From Verrucomicrobiaceae bacterium (lineage in GTDB: Bacteria > Verrucomicrobiota > Verrucomicrobiia > Verrucomicrobiales > Akkermansiaceae), in the NCBI GenBank assembly GCA_027486655.1, contig JAIXOR010000043.1, forward strand, positions 1-64,000: a stretch of 64,000 nucleotides of DNA. Reading direction: 5' to 3'. The translations under genes and the position numbers were made by a program. The first letter of the stretch is position 1. Each line of letters opens with the position of its first letter. Below are positions 29,410 through 38,611 of this stretch, piece after piece. The notes beneath the pieces were generated by a model that did not search any database, was not told the origin of the DNA, and saw only the letters and a list, made by a program, of their open reading frames with translations.

Positions 29410-30816
29410 ATGACTCTTTCCTCGCTCCGTCAGCAATTTCTATCCGGCGAAACCACGCCCGCCGCCTTGCTCCGCCAGTTGGCGGGAGACATCGCCGCGC
29501 GCGACGGCACCACCGGAGCCTACCTTTCCCACGATTTGGAAACCGCCCTCGCCGAGGCGGAGAAGGCAGACCTCTCGCTACCGCTCGGCGGCATCCCGAT
29601 CGGCATCAAGGACAACATCAACGTGCTCGGCCAGCCCTGCACCTGCGGCTCCCGCTTCCTTTCGGAAAACTACACCTCGCCCTACGACGCCACCGTCATC
29701 CGCAAGCTGCGCGCGGCGGGAGCCATCCCCTTCGGCCGGCTGAACCAGGATGAGTTCGCCATGGGCTCCTCCACGGAAAACTCCGCCTTGCAGACCACCC
29801 GGAACCCGGTTGCCCCGGACCGCATCCCCGGTGGATCATCCGGCGGCTCGGCCGCCGCCGTGGCCGACGGCACCGCCATCGCCACCCTCGGATCGGACAC
29901 CGGCGGATCCATCCGCCAACCCGCCTCCCACTGCGGAGTCGTCGGCCTCAAGCCCAGCTACGGCCGTGTTTCCCGCTACGGTCTGGTCGCCTTCGCCTCG
30001 TCGCTCGACCAGATCGGCCCGCTCACCCGCAGCGTCGAGGATGCCGCGAGGATCCTGCAGGCGATTGCCGGGCACGATCCGCTGGACACCACCAGCCTTG
30101 ACGAGCCCGTGCCGGACTACGTGTCCGGCCTCGAAGAAGGCGTGGCGGGGCTGAAGCTCGGAGTGCCGAAGGAATACTTCGGCGAGGGCATCGACCCGGG
30201 AGTACGTGCCAAGGTGGAGGCCGCCATCCAGAAGCTCGCCGCGAAGGGCGCGGAGATCGTCGAGATCTCCCTGCCGAACACGTCTCACGCCGTGGCCACC
30301 TACTACATCATCGCCCCGGCCGAGGCTTCCTCGAACCTTTCCCGCTTCGACGGCATCCGCTACGGCCGCCGCGCCGCCAACCCCTCGGACATCCTCGATC
30401 TCTACAAGAAATCCCGCGAGCAGGGGTTCGGCCCCGAAGTGAAACGCCGCATCATTCTGGGCACCTACGTGCTTTCATCCGGTTACTACGATGCCTACTA
30501 CGGCCGCGCCCAGAAAGTGCGCGCCTTGATTCGCCGGGACTTTGAAGACGCCTTCCGCCACGTCGACGCCATCGTTTCCCCGGTGGCCCCCGCCCCGGCG
30601 AGGAGACTGGGGACCTGCGCGGACGATCCGCTCCAGGAATACCTGTCCGACATCTTCACCCTCTCCGCCAACCTCGCCGGCATCCCCGGCATCTCGGTGC
30701 CTTGCGGGGTTACCGACTTCGACGGTGGCACGAACCTTCCGGTGGGGCTTCAGATCCTCGGCCCCCACCTCGGCGAGGCCACCCTGCTCCGAGTCGCCCG
30801 CGCGGCCGAAGCCTGA
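29410..30816 (+). CDS. gatA: Aspartyl/glutamyl-tRNA amidotransferase subunit A (amidase)
   Basis: GatA hydrolyses glutamine and delivers ammonia to GatB. The 468-residue product has the amidase-signature fold: Lys in GIPIGIKDNINV, the glycine/serine-rich stretch GGSSGGSAAAVADGTA, and the Ser-cis-Ser-Lys catalytic segment in ATLGSDTGGSIRQPAS, followed by VGLKPSYGRVSRYGLVAFAS. These blocks separate GatA from generic amidases. It is co-transcribed with gatC; purH starts about 100 bp after its stop. Confidence 0.95.
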   Translation: MTLSSLRQQFLSGETTPAALLRQLAGDIAARDGTTGAYLSHDLETALAEAEKADLSLPLGGIPIGIKDNINVLGQPCTCGSRFLSENYTSPYDATVIRKLRAAGAIPFGRLNQDEFAMGSSTENSALQTTRNPVAPDRIPGGSSGGSAAAVADGTAIATLGSDTGGSIRQPASHCGVVGLKPSYGRVSRYGLVAFASSLDQIGPLTRSVEDAARILQAIAGHDPLDTTSLDEPVPDYVSGLEEGVAGLKLGVPKEYFGEGIDPGVRAKVEAAIQKLAAKGAEIVEISLPNTSHAVATYYIIAPAEASSNLSRFDGIRYGRRAANPSDILDLYKKSREQGFGPEVKRRIILGTYVLSSGYYDAYYGRAQKVRALIRRDFEDAFRHVDAIVSPVAPAPARRLGTCADDPLQEYLSDIFTLSANLAGIPGISVPCGVTDFDGGTNLPVGLQILGPHLGEATLLRVARAAEA

Positions 30817-30920
30817 GCGCTCGCGCCTCATTCCGCTTGCCCCCATCTCCCGGCTTGTTTACGGCGTCCCCGTCGACCGGCCACACCGCCCGGCCCAACC
30901 CTTCGCGAAAGCCACCCGCC

Positions 30921-32462
30921 ATGCCCATCACCCGCGCCCTTCTTTCCGTTTCCGACAAAACCGGCCTCGCCGACTTCGCCCGTGAGCTTCACGCCCACGG
31001 CGTCGAGCTGCTCTCCACGGGTGGCACCTCCAAGGCCCTCCGCGATGCGGGGCTGCCGGTGATCGATGTCTCCGAATTCACCGGAGCGCCCGAGCTCTTC
31101 GACGGTCGCGTGAAGACGCTGCACCCGAAGGTCCACGGTGGCCTCCTGCATCGCCGCGATGACAAGGAGCACCTCAGCCAGGCCAGGCAACACGACATCC
31201 CGCCGATCGACCTCGTCGTGGTGAACCTCTACCCCTTCGAGGAAACGGTCGCCCGTCCGGACGTCACGCTCGATGAGGCCATCGAGAACATCGACATCGG
31301 CGGACCGTCGATGCTCCGCAGCGCCGCCAAAAACCACTCGCACGTCACCGTCGTCGTCGATCCCGCGGACTATCCGCGCGTCATCGAGGAGATGAAGGAA
31401 AACGCCGGAGACACCACCAAGGGCTTCCGCGAGCAGCTTGCCGTGAAGGTCTTCCTGCGCACCTCGCAGTATGACGCGGCGATCACCAACTACCTCGGCC
31501 AGTGCCGCACCGGCACCGGCTGCAACTTCACCCTCTCGCTGCCCCTCGAACAGGAGCTCCGCTATGGCGACAATCCGCACCAGAAGTGCTCGCTCTACGG
31601 CCGCTTCAACGAGTTCTTCACCCAGGTGCAGGGCAAGGAGCTTTCCTACACCAACATCCTCGACATCGAGGCCGCCGCGGACCTCATCCTCGACTTTGTG
31701 CGCCCCACCGTGGCCATCCTCAAGCACACCAACCCGTGCGGAGTGGGCCAGGACGACGAGAGCCTCAAGATCGCCTGGCAAAAGGCCTTCGAAACCGACC
31801 GTCAGGCCCCCTTCGGCGGCGTGATCGTCTGCAACCGCCCGCTCACCCTCGAACTGGCCCGCGTCATTTCCGAGATTTTCACCGATGTGATCATCGCCCC
31901 GGAGTTCGAGGCCGATGCCCGCGCGCTGCTCCAGAAAAAGAAAAACCTCCGTCTCATGAAGATGAACGACGGATACCTTGTGGAGAAGAAATCCCCGGTC
32001 ATCCGCTCCTGCCCCGGTGGCATCATGGTCATGGATCGCGACCACACCGCACTCGGCCTCGACAATCTGGAATCCAAGGTCGTCACCAAGCGCCCGCCCA
32101 CCGAGGAAGAGATGCGCGCCATGCGCTTCGGTTGGCGCATCGTCAAACACGTCAAGTCCAACGCCATCGTTTACTCGACCACCGACCGCACGCTCGGCAT
32201 CGGCGCGGGCCAGATGAGCCGGGTGGACTCCTCGCGCATCGCCGTGTGGAAAGCCAAGGAAGCCGGGCTCGAACTCAAAGGCTCGATCGTGGCTTCGGAC
32301 GCGATGTTCCCCTTTGCCGATGGACTCCAATCCGCAATCGACGCCGGAGCCACCGCCTGCATCCAGCCGGGCGGCTCGATGCGTGACGAGGAAGTGATCG
32401 CCGCCGCGGATGCCGCGGGCATGGCGATGGTCTTCACCGGGCACAGGCACTTCAGGCACTGA
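30921..32462 (+). CDS. purH: Bifunctional AICAR formyltransferase / IMP cyclohydrolase
   Basis: PurH performs the last two steps of purine synthesis. The 513-residue product has the N-terminal IMP cyclohydrolase domain ([59 protein letters not shown]) and the C-terminal formyltransferase domain ([20 protein letters not shown], then the late block [14 protein letters not shown]). The start was set at MPITRALL; a much longer frame reaches back into the end of gatA but carries no similarity. Length fits the family. Confidence 0.96.
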   Translation: MPITRALLSVSDKTGLADFARELHAHGVELLSTGGTSKALRDAGLPVIDVSEFTGAPELFDGRVKTLHPKVHGGLLHRRDDKEHLSQARQHDIPPIDLVVVNLYPFEETVARPDVTLDEAIENIDIGGPSMLRSAAKNHSHVTVVVDPADYPRVIEEMKENAGDTTKGFREQLAVKVFLRTSQYDAAITNYLGQCRTGTGCNFTLSLPLEQELRYGDNPHQKCSLYGRFNEFFTQVQGKELSYTNILDIEAAADLILDFVRPTVAILKHTNPCGVGQDDESLKIAWQKAFETDRQAPFGGVIVCNRPLTLELARVISEIFTDVIIAPEFEADARALLQKKKNLRLMKMNDGYLVEKKSPVIRSCPGGIMVMDRDHTALGLDNLESKVVTKRPPTEEEMRAMRFGWRIVKHVKSNAIVYSTTDRTLGIGAGQMSRVDSSRIAVWKAKEAGLELKGSIVASDAMFPFADGLQSAIDAGATACIQPGGSMRDEEVIAAADAAGMAMVFTGHRHFRH

Positions 32463-32499
32463 GCCCCGGCCCGCAGCGCGCTGCCCGAGCGGCGCCCGA

Positions 32500-33120
32500 T
32501 CAGTGATCGAGCTTCAGCTTCTTGAGCTTCGGCTCGATGACATACTTGCAGTAAGGGTTCTTCGACTTGTTCTGGAAGTAATAGTCCTGATGATACATGG
32601 GTGCCGGATAGAACTCGGAAGCCTTGGCGATCTCGGTGACGATGGGATCCTTGAAGTTCTTCGCGGCCGCCGACTTGGAAGCTTCGGCCGTTTTTTTCTG
32701 CGCCTCGGAGTGATGGAAAATCACCGAGCGGTACTGGGTGCCCACGTCGTTGCCCTGGCGGTTGAGCGTGGTGGGGTCGTGCAGGTCCCAGAACCACGCG
32801 AGGATCTTCTCGTAGGAAATCTTCGCAGGATCGAAAACCACCACGACCACCTCGGCATGGCCGGTTTCTCCGGAACAAACCTGCTCGTAGGTCGGGTTCT
32901 TCACCGCTCCGCCCATGAAGCCGGAGGTGACGGACTTCACGCCATCCAACTGGCGGTAGGCGGCCTCGATGCACCAGTAGCATCCGGCTCCAAGCGTGGC
33001 GGTTTCATGTCCGGCGGGGACTTCAGGCATCGGGGCGGCTTCCATGATCGGTTTCTTTTCGGGTTCGCAGGAGGCGAAGATCGGCAGGGCGGCGAGAATG
33101 GCAAAAACGAGGCGTTTCAT
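32500..33120 (-). CDS. msrA: Peptide methionine sulfoxide reductase MsrA, lipoprotein form
   Basis: MsrA repairs methionine-S-sulfoxide in proteins. The 206-residue product carries a lipoprotein signal (LPIFASC, lipid Cys about 18), so it acts in the periplasm. The catalytic motif reads GAGCYWC with Cys47; most family members have GCFW, so Phe is replaced by Tyr and an extra Cys follows. Other family blocks are intact ([23 protein letters not shown] split by short gaps, [19 protein letters not shown]). The resolving cysteine may be one of the later Cys residues (PYCKYVI). The start was placed at MKRLVFAIL. Confidence 0.92.
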   Translation of the reverse strand: MKRLVFAILAALPIFASCEPEKKPIMEAAPMPEVPAGHETATLGAGCYWCIEAAYRQLDGVKSVTSGFMGGAVKNPTYEQVCSGETGHAEVVVVVFDPAKISYEKILAWFWDLHDPTTLNRQGNDVGTQYRSVIFHHSEAQKKTAEASKSAAAKNFKDPIVTEIAKASEFYPAPMYHQDYYFQNKSKNPYCKYVIEPKLKKLKLDH

Positions 33121-33170
33121 GGCGGTAGGAGGCAAAAGTGGGCGGCTTGTTCCGGAAACGGGGTTGGTGT

Positions 33171-34094
33171 TCACCATTCGATGCCCACCCCCTCTTCAGG
33201 GATGAGCACCTGCTCACTGATACCGAGGCGGTCGGCTTCCGCAAGCAGGCGTTCGACGGGTTCGTCGTGCGGTTCGTTTCCCAGCGGGAAGGTGCCGTAG
33301 TGCATCGGGATGAGAAGCCTCGCACCGAGATCGACAAAGGCGCGCACGGCCTCCTCCGGGTTCATGTGCACGTCCCGGCCGCTGGGGGCCTCGTAGGCGC
33401 CGATGGGCATCAGGGCCACATCGATCTCGTGGCGCGCGCCGATCTCGCGAAAGCCGTCGAAGTAGGCGCTGTCCCCGCAGTGGAAGACACTCTTGCCGCC
33501 GGCCCGGACGATGTAGCCGCCGTAATCGCGGTGGACGTCGTGAATGAAACGCGCGCCCCAGTGGTGGGACGGCGTGTGGATCACCTGAAGCTCATCGAAG
33601 TGGAGCTCGTCCCACACACCGACCTCATGAGTGGCGGGGAAACCGAGGCGCTTGACCAGGGATCCGCTGCCACGCGGCACGATGATGCCCTCGCGGGCCT
33701 GGAGGATCTTGAGGCTGGGCTTGTGGAGGTGGTCGAAGTGGGCGTGGGTGACCAGCACGAGATCCACCTCCGGCAGCCCGTGCAGATTGAGCCCCGGCTG
33801 GCGGCGGCGTTTCACCGGGCCATGCCATTTCGCCCAGTTTGGATCGACGATCACCGAGTGGCCGGCGAACTGCAGGAAGAACGAGGCATGGCCGATCCAA
33901 GTGATGCGGACCTTGTCGGGCTCCGGCGGAGCGAGCACCGGTTCCAGCACATCGCCGGCGGTCTTGCGGAACATGCCGGGGACGATCCGGTGGCGCAGGA
34001 ATCGCAGGTTCCGCGCTGGCCAGCCTTTCTGCGGGAGCAGTCCGGAGTATCGGGCGGGGATCTTGGCGGGTGATGATGAAGGATCGGGAGTCAC
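33171..34094 (-). CDS. Metallo-beta-lactamase-fold hydrolase, NAPE-PLD/UlaG-like
   Basis: The 308-residue product has the metal-binding motif VTHAHFDHLH (His117, His119, Asp121, His122), preceded by VRITWIGHASFFLQFAGHSV and followed by VIHTPSHHWGARF and FHCGDSAYFDGF, the order seen in N-acyl-phosphatidylethanolamine phospholipase D-like hydrolases. The substrate cannot be inferred. A GTG start at 34092-34094 was chosen; the longest frame adds 58 low-complexity residues overlapping the divergent gene at 34217. The stop of msrA's upstream neighbour lies 50 bp away; no shared function is evident. Confidence 0.82.
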   Translation of the reverse strand: MTPDPSSSPAKIPARYSGLLPQKGWPARNLRFLRHRIVPGMFRKTAGDVLEPVLAPPEPDKVRITWIGHASFFLQFAGHSVIVDPNWAKWHGPVKRRRQPGLNLHGLPEVDLVLVTHAHFDHLHKPSLKILQAREGIIVPRGSGSLVKRLGFPATHEVGVWDELHFDELQVIHTPSHHWGARFIHDVHRDYGGYIVRAGGKSVFHCGDSAYFDGFREIGARHEIDVALMPIGAYEAPSGRDVHMNPEEAVRAFVDLGARLLIPMHYGTFPLGNEPHDEPVERLLAEADRLGISEQVLIPEEGVGIEW

Positions 34095-34216
34095 CGTGTT
34101 CGCTGGCCTCGGATTCGCCCTGATGCGTCGCACCGATCCGGCGTCCTTGCAAGCCAATCCATGACCCGTGCCCGGCGGCTTTGCCCTTGACTTGAAGTGG
34201 CGGCGGGGCCATCGCA

Positions 34217-35029
34217 ATGGCCATGAGAAGGTTGATGATGGGCATGCTCCTCTGGATCGGTCTGGCAAGCGCGCAGGCCACGGTCCTCCGCCTGGACGGC
34301 ACGCCCACCTGGTCGATCACCAAACCAAAGTGCACGCTCGAGTTGGTGGGATCGATTCGCAACCTGAACTCGTTCCCATCCGGCTCGGTAAAGATCGTGT
34401 TGTTTGCCGACCTGGTCCCCTTCCCTTCCAAGGCGCGGGTGGTCGCCGAGGCGGACCTCGGCCAGATCCCCGGCTACGGAGAGATCGATGATTTCAAACG
34501 CAAGGTGAACGCGACGCTGCCCACCACGAATGGCGACTACTACTTCACGCTGGCGGTGCTCGAATATACCCTGGCAGGGTGGCAGACACGGGCTTACGTG
34601 GCCACCGGCCAAAAGACGTTGAAGAACGGGGACTTCCTGGCCGGATACAAATGGCGGATTCCTAACAGAACCGTGATCGCCCCGCCCGCGGGACTGATCA
34701 AGGGAGACCGCCTGAAGCTGACGGTGAAATCCAACTTCGATCTCGACGCGATCACCCCGGGCACCGAGTCGCGGAAGACGGTGCGCATCGAAGGCGTCTC
34801 CTCCACCTCGGTGAGCTACGGCGGCAAGAACTACGACACGAAATACGAATACCTCGTGGCCAAGCAGCCGATCAACGGGGTGAAGCGGCCGGCCGGCAAT
34901 CTCACGCTCGCCAAAAGCGGCATCCACCAACAGGCGGCCATCACGTTGTTCTTCCACAGCGCGACCGGAGGCGTCTATCGCCAGGCGGCGGAGGGCCGCG
35001 TGACCTGGGGCGTGTTTTCCTACGACTGA
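34217..35029 (+). CDS. Secreted beta-rich protein of unknown function
   Basis: A signal peptide (LMMGMLLWIGLASAQA) precedes about 250 residues of alternating strands with many Thr, Lys and Tyr residues and no recognised domain. The pattern (TLELVGSIRNLNSFPSGSVK, RVTWGVFSYD at the end) suggests a tandem Ig-like or lipocalin-like periplasmic protein. A TGTTAG copy at 34662-34667 is read here as Pro-Asn-Arg. It is convergent with the CPXCG protein gene, with 7 bp between stops. Confidence 0.6.
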   Translation: MAMRRLMMGMLLWIGLASAQATVLRLDGTPTWSITKPKCTLELVGSIRNLNSFPSGSVKIVLFADLVPFPSKARVVAEADLGQIPGYGEIDDFKRKVNATLPTTNGDYYFTLAVLEYTLAGWQTRAYVATGQKTLKNGDFLAGYKWRIPNRTVIAPPAGLIKGDRLKLTVKSNFDLDAITPGTESRKTVRIEGVSSTSVSYGGKNYDTKYEYLVAKQPINGVKRPAGNLTLAKSGIHQQAAITLFFHSATGGVYRQAAEGRVTWGVFSYD

Positions 35030-35036
35030 AGCCGGA

Positions 35037-35207
35037 TCAATCGGCCAGTCCGCGCGCATAGGCATCGTCTTCCGTGAAAACGATGACCATCGGGCGGCAG
35101 CAGACCTCGCAGTCATAGTCCACCTCGGCAGGCAGTTCGTCCGGATGCGGCATGGCCACTTCGAAGGCCTCGAAACAGGTGGGGCAGATCACTTCGGCAA
35201 AATCCAT
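35037..35207 (-). CDS. CPxCG-type small cysteine-rich protein
   Basis: The 56-residue product starts MDFAEVICPTCFEAFEV and has two C-x2-C pairs (CPTC and CEVC) around an acidic region, then CRPMVIVF. This matches the small CPXCG family, probably a zinc-ribbon protein of unknown role. The start at MDFAEV was preferred over a 32-residue upstream extension that is basic and unrelated. Confidence 0.72.
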   Translation of the reverse strand: MDFAEVICPTCFEAFEVAMPHPDELPAEVDYDCEVCCRPMVIVFTEDDAYARGLAD

Positions 35208-35293
35208 GACCCAAGCATGCACGGGAACCTCCGCCGCGCCACTGCGGATGATTGCGCTTGCATGGCCGGAGGCACGCCGGGACCGTGGGGCCT

Positions 35294-36247
35294 GTGATTT
35301 CACCCTGGGATGTCGTCGGCTCGGTGCTGCCTGTGTATCTGCTCATCGTGGCGGGAGCGGCGCTGCGCAAGGCGGGCATCGTCCGCAAGGAGCATGACGA
35401 GGGGGTGATGCAGATCGTTTACAACGTGATGCTGCCCTGCTTCATGCTGGACAAGATGCTGGGCAGCGCGGTCCTGAGAAGCGGCCCCACGGTCTTTGCG
35501 GGGATGGGCCTGGGCTTCGGTTTGATCCTGTGCGGCATATCGATCGGCTTCGGGGTCGGTCGCTTGCTCGGCCTGGCCAGGGGCACGGGGATCCGGACAT
35601 TCGCACTTTCCGCAGGCACGCAGAATTTCGGTTTCACGGCCGCGCCGGTGGTGGAGATCCTCTGGGGCACCGGCGCGCTGGCGATGTTGTTCGTCCACAA
35701 CATCGGGGTGGAGCTCGCGATGTGGTCGGTGGGCGTGATGATCATGAGCGGCGAGCGCGGGATCCGCTGGCGGAAGCTGGTGAACGGCCCGGTGGTGGCC
35801 GTGGCGGTGGGCCTGCTGCTGGTGGCCACCGGCCTGGATGGCGATGTCACCGGTGCCCCGCGCAAGGCGATGTCGATGATCGGCGTGGGCGCGTTTCCGC
35901 TCGGGGTGCTGATCACCGGCTGCACGATCATGGACTTGGTCGGCGCGGAGAAACCGAGCCTGAAAATCATTGCAGGAGCCTGTGTGGTGAAACTGCTGCT
36001 GGCCCCGCTGGTATTCCTCTCGGCGGCGAAGTTTCTGCCCATCGCCACCGAGTTGCGGCAGGTGCTCGTGGTGCAGGCGGCCATGCCCGCGGCCATGACG
36101 CCGATCATCCTCGCCCGGTTGTATGGCGGGCGCACGGCGGTGGCGGTGCAGATCGTCGTGTTCACCACGGTTCTCAGCCTGCTCACCCTGCCATGGATCA
36201 TTTCGCTGGGCTGCCACTGGATCGGGTTGAAACCGGTGTTGCCTTGA
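35294..36247 (+). CDS. AEC-family (auxin efflux carrier-like) transporter
   Basis: The 317-residue product has about ten hydrophobic helices with the AEC-family pattern VLPVYLLIVAGAALRKAGIV, YNVMLPCFMLDKM and the inverted-repeat C-half ending ILARLYGGRTAVAVQIVVFT. In bacteria these carriers export or exchange organic acids. The GTG at 35294 was chosen because similarity begins there; an upstream ATG at 35252 would add 14 arginine/histidine-rich residues. It heads a five-gene run with an alcohol-dehydrogenase-like gene, yjbQ, nadC and birA. Confidence 0.82.
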   Translation: MISPWDVVGSVLPVYLLIVAGAALRKAGIVRKEHDEGVMQIVYNVMLPCFMLDKMLGSAVLRSGPTVFAGMGLGFGLILCGISIGFGVGRLLGLARGTGIRTFALSAGTQNFGFTAAPVVEILWGTGALAMLFVHNIGVELAMWSVGVMIMSGERGIRWRKLVNGPVVAVAVGLLLVATGLDGDVTGAPRKAMSMIGVGAFPLGVLITGCTIMDLVGAEKPSLKIIAGACVVKLLLAPLVFLSAAKFLPIATELRQVLVVQAAMPAAMTPIILARLYGGRTAVAVQIVVFTTVLSLLTLPWIISLGCHWIGLKPVLP

Positions 36248-36275
36248 GGGCCGCGGCCGGGCTTGAATCACGGCG

Positions 36276-37301
36276 ATGAAAGCCATCGGCGCACGCAGTT
36301 TCCTCCCCGTTTCGGATCCCGGATGCCTGGTGGAGTTTGAGGCGGCGACACCCACTCTCGGGCCCATGGATCTGCGGGTGAGAGTGCATGCGGTGGCGGT
36401 CAATCCCGTGGACACCAAGATCCGGGCCTCGCTCGGCACCACCCTGCTGGAAACTCCGCGGATTCTCGGCTGGGACGCCGCCGGTGTGGTCGAAGCCGTG
36501 GGCCCCGGCGTGAGCGGGTTTTCACCGGGCGACGAGGTGTTTTACGCAGGAGACCTGACCCGGCCCGGATGCAATGCGGAATGCCAGGCGGTGGATCACC
36601 GGATCGTCGCCCACAAACCGAAGACATGGACCTTCGCCGAATCCTGCGCCGTCCCCCTGGTGGGCCTGACCGCTTGGGAGCTGCTTTTCGAGCGCATGGG
36701 CGTGGACCCGGACGGCCGGGATGCGGGCAAGGCCCTGCTGATCCTCAACGGCGCCGGCGGGGTGGGTTCCGCGCTGATCCCACTGGCACGCCGAGCAGGC
36801 CTGCGGGTGGTGGCCACCGCCTCACGTGAGGAAACCCGGAACTGGTGCCTCGCCCTCGGTGCCCACGAGGTAATCGACCACCGGCAAGCGCTGCGCCCGC
36901 AAGCGGAGGTTCTCGGGATTTCCGCGTTTCCCTTCATCGCCAATCTTTACAACACCGAGCTCTATTGGGAGGCCACGGCCGATCTCATCGCCCCGCTTGG
37001 AGCGCTGGGACTCATCGTCGAGCCGCGGGAAAAACTCCATGTCGGTGATCCCCTCAAGGCCAAGTGCGTGCGCATCGCCTGGGAATTCATGGCGGCGAGG
37101 GCGAAGTTCCAAACCCCGGACCTGCATGTGCAGGGGGAGATTCTCGCAAAGCTCGCAGCGTGGTGCGACGCCGGCGTTTTCCCCAAGATCCACACCCGGG
37201 TCTTTGATCGCCTCGGCATCGACACCCTGCGCGAGGCCCACGCCGCCATGGAAACCGGCACCGCCCACGGCAAATGGGTCCTGCACCACCTGCCCGCCTG
37301 A
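36276..37301 (+). CDS. MDR-family zinc-independent alcohol dehydrogenase / quinone oxidoreductase
   Basis: The 341-residue product is a medium-chain dehydrogenase/reductase: the GroES-like domain (VHAVAVNPVDTKIRA, LGWDAAGVVEAVGPGVSGF) is followed by the Rossmann domain with NGAGGVGSALIPLARRAGL and GAHEVIDH. The zinc-binding cysteines are missing, so it belongs to the zinc-binding-family-like YogA/quinone-reductase group that lacks structural zinc. The substrate is unknown. It starts 28 bp after the AEC gene and ends 6 bp before yjbQ. Confidence 0.85.
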   Translation: MKAIGARSFLPVSDPGCLVEFEAATPTLGPMDLRVRVHAVAVNPVDTKIRASLGTTLLETPRILGWDAAGVVEAVGPGVSGFSPGDEVFYAGDLTRPGCNAECQAVDHRIVAHKPKTWTFAESCAVPLVGLTAWELLFERMGVDPDGRDAGKALLILNGAGGVGSALIPLARRAGLRVVATASREETRNWCLALGAHEVIDHRQALRPQAEVLGISAFPFIANLYNTELYWEATADLIAPLGALGLIVEPREKLHVGDPLKAKCVRIAWEFMAARAKFQTPDLHVQGEILAKLAAWCDAGVFPKIHTRVFDRLGIDTLREAHAAMETGTAHGKWVLHHLPA

Positions 37302-37307
37302 ACCCTC

Positions 37308-37727
37308 ATGCCCGCGCACACCGGCACATTCTCCGTCCACACCCGTGGCAAAGGCACCACCGAGATCACCCGCGAGGTCGAGGCCATCGTCTCACGCTCC
37401 GGCATCCGCGAAGGCGCCGTCACGGTGTTTGTGCGTCACACCAGCGCCAGTCTGGTGATCATGGAAAATGCCGACCCCAGCGCACGGCGCGATCTGGAGG
37501 TGTTTTTCGAAAAACTCGTACCCGAGGACACCCCGTGGTTCATCCACACCCAGGAAGGACCGGACGACATGCCGAGCCACATCCGCATGGCCCTCACCCG
37601 CACCAGCGAGACCATCCCGCTGATCGGCGGCCGCATGACGCTGGGCACCTGGCAGGGCGTCTTTCTTTTCGAACACCGCCGCGCGCCACACCGACGCGAG
37701 ATCGCCGTCAGCGTGATCGGCGACTGA
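37308..37727 (+). CDS. yjbQ: YjbQ/UPF0047 family protein, secondary thiamine-phosphate synthase
   Basis: The 139-residue product matches the compact beta-barrel family with the signatures GAVTVFVRHTSASLVIMENA and PLIGGRMTLGTWQGVFLFEH near the end. Family members show weak thiamine-phosphate synthase activity, and their real role is not settled. The gene lies in a tight run between an MDR dehydrogenase (6 bp) and nadC (16 bp). Confidence 0.9.
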   Translation: MPAHTGTFSVHTRGKGTTEITREVEAIVSRSGIREGAVTVFVRHTSASLVIMENADPSARRDLEVFFEKLVPEDTPWFIHTQEGPDDMPSHIRMALTRTSETIPLIGGRMTLGTWQGVFLFEHRRAPHRREIAVSVIGD

Positions 37728-37743
37728 GCCCCTGTTTTTTCTC

Positions 37744-38592
37744 ATGAACGATCATTCCGACACTCTCATCACGCTGGCTCTCGCCGAGGACATCGGCAGC
37801 GGCGATGTCACCTCGTCCTACTTCATCCCGGAGTCCCGCAAGGCCCGCGCGCTGGTCGTCGTGCGCGGTGAAGGGGTGGTTTCCGGGACCGGGCTCGCCG
37901 CCCGCGTCTTCTCGAAGGTGGACCCCTCGCTCCGCGTCGAGGTGCTCATCAACGATGGCAGTCGCGTGGCAAATGGCGCCCTGCTCATGCAGGTGGAAGG
38001 TTCCGCCCGATCGATCCTTACCGCAGAGCGCAGCGCCCTCAACTTCCTCCAACGGCTCAGCGGCACCGCCACCCTCACCGCCCGCTATGTGGAGCAGGTC
38101 AAAGGCACCCGCGCGCGCATTCTGGACACCCGCAAAACCACCCCGGGATACCGGCTCCTTGAGAAACAGGCCGTGCTCGACGGCGGCGGAGTGAACCACC
38201 GCCTCGGGCTCTACGACCGGGCCATGGTCAAGGACAACCACCTCGTGGCCGAGGGCGGCATCGACGAACTGCAAGCCGCCATCCGCCGCCTCAAGCAGGA
38301 AAAACCCGGCGTGGAAGTGGAGCTCGAAGCCGACCGCCTCAGTCAGGTGGCGCGTTTCCTCGATCTGGAAGCGGTGGACCACCTGCTGCTGGACAACATG
38401 AGCCTGGAGGAACTCCGCGAAGCCGTCGCCCTCCGCGGGGACCGGCCCCGGCCGCTGCTCGAAGCCAGCGGCGGCGTCAACCTCGATACCGTGCGCGGCA
38501 TCGCGGAAACGGGAGTCGACTTCATCTCCGTCGGCGCCCTCACCCACTCCGCCCCCGCCCTTGATATCGGGTTGGATTTCACCCCGGTCTAG
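37744..38592 (+). CDS. nadC: Nicotinate-nucleotide pyrophosphorylase (quinolinate phosphoribosyltransferase)
   Basis: NadC makes nicotinate mononucleotide from quinolinate and PRPP in de novo NAD synthesis. The 282-residue product has AEDIGSGDVTS at the N-terminus, the PRPP/quinolinate-binding DTRKTTPGYRLLEKQAV, the metal- and phosphate-binding NGGVNHR-type segment (GGGVNHRLGLYD, MVKDNH), and LEASGGVNLDTV near the C-terminus. All are diagnostic. It is followed 19 bp later by birA. Confidence 0.95.
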   Translation: MNDHSDTLITLALAEDIGSGDVTSSYFIPESRKARALVVVRGEGVVSGTGLAARVFSKVDPSLRVEVLINDGSRVANGALLMQVEGSARSILTAERSALNFLQRLSGTATLTARYVEQVKGTRARILDTRKTTPGYRLLEKQAVLDGGGVNHRLGLYDRAMVKDNHLVAEGGIDELQAAIRRLKQEKPGVEVELEADRLSQVARFLDLEAVDHLLLDNMSLEELREAVALRGDRPRPLLEASGGVNLDTVRGIAETGVDFISVGALTHSAPALDIGLDFTPV

Positions 38593-38611
38593 CCCCCGCC
38601 CCACCCCGACC

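Noticed and set aside
30828..32459. A 543-codon minus-strand frame across purH
   Set aside because: It is antisense to purH, whose domains are intact; the shadow has no family similarity.
34095..34268. Longer N-terminus for the metallo-hydrolase
   Set aside because: The extra residues are low-complexity and would overlap the divergent secreted-protein gene; a GTG start at 34094 fits the domain.
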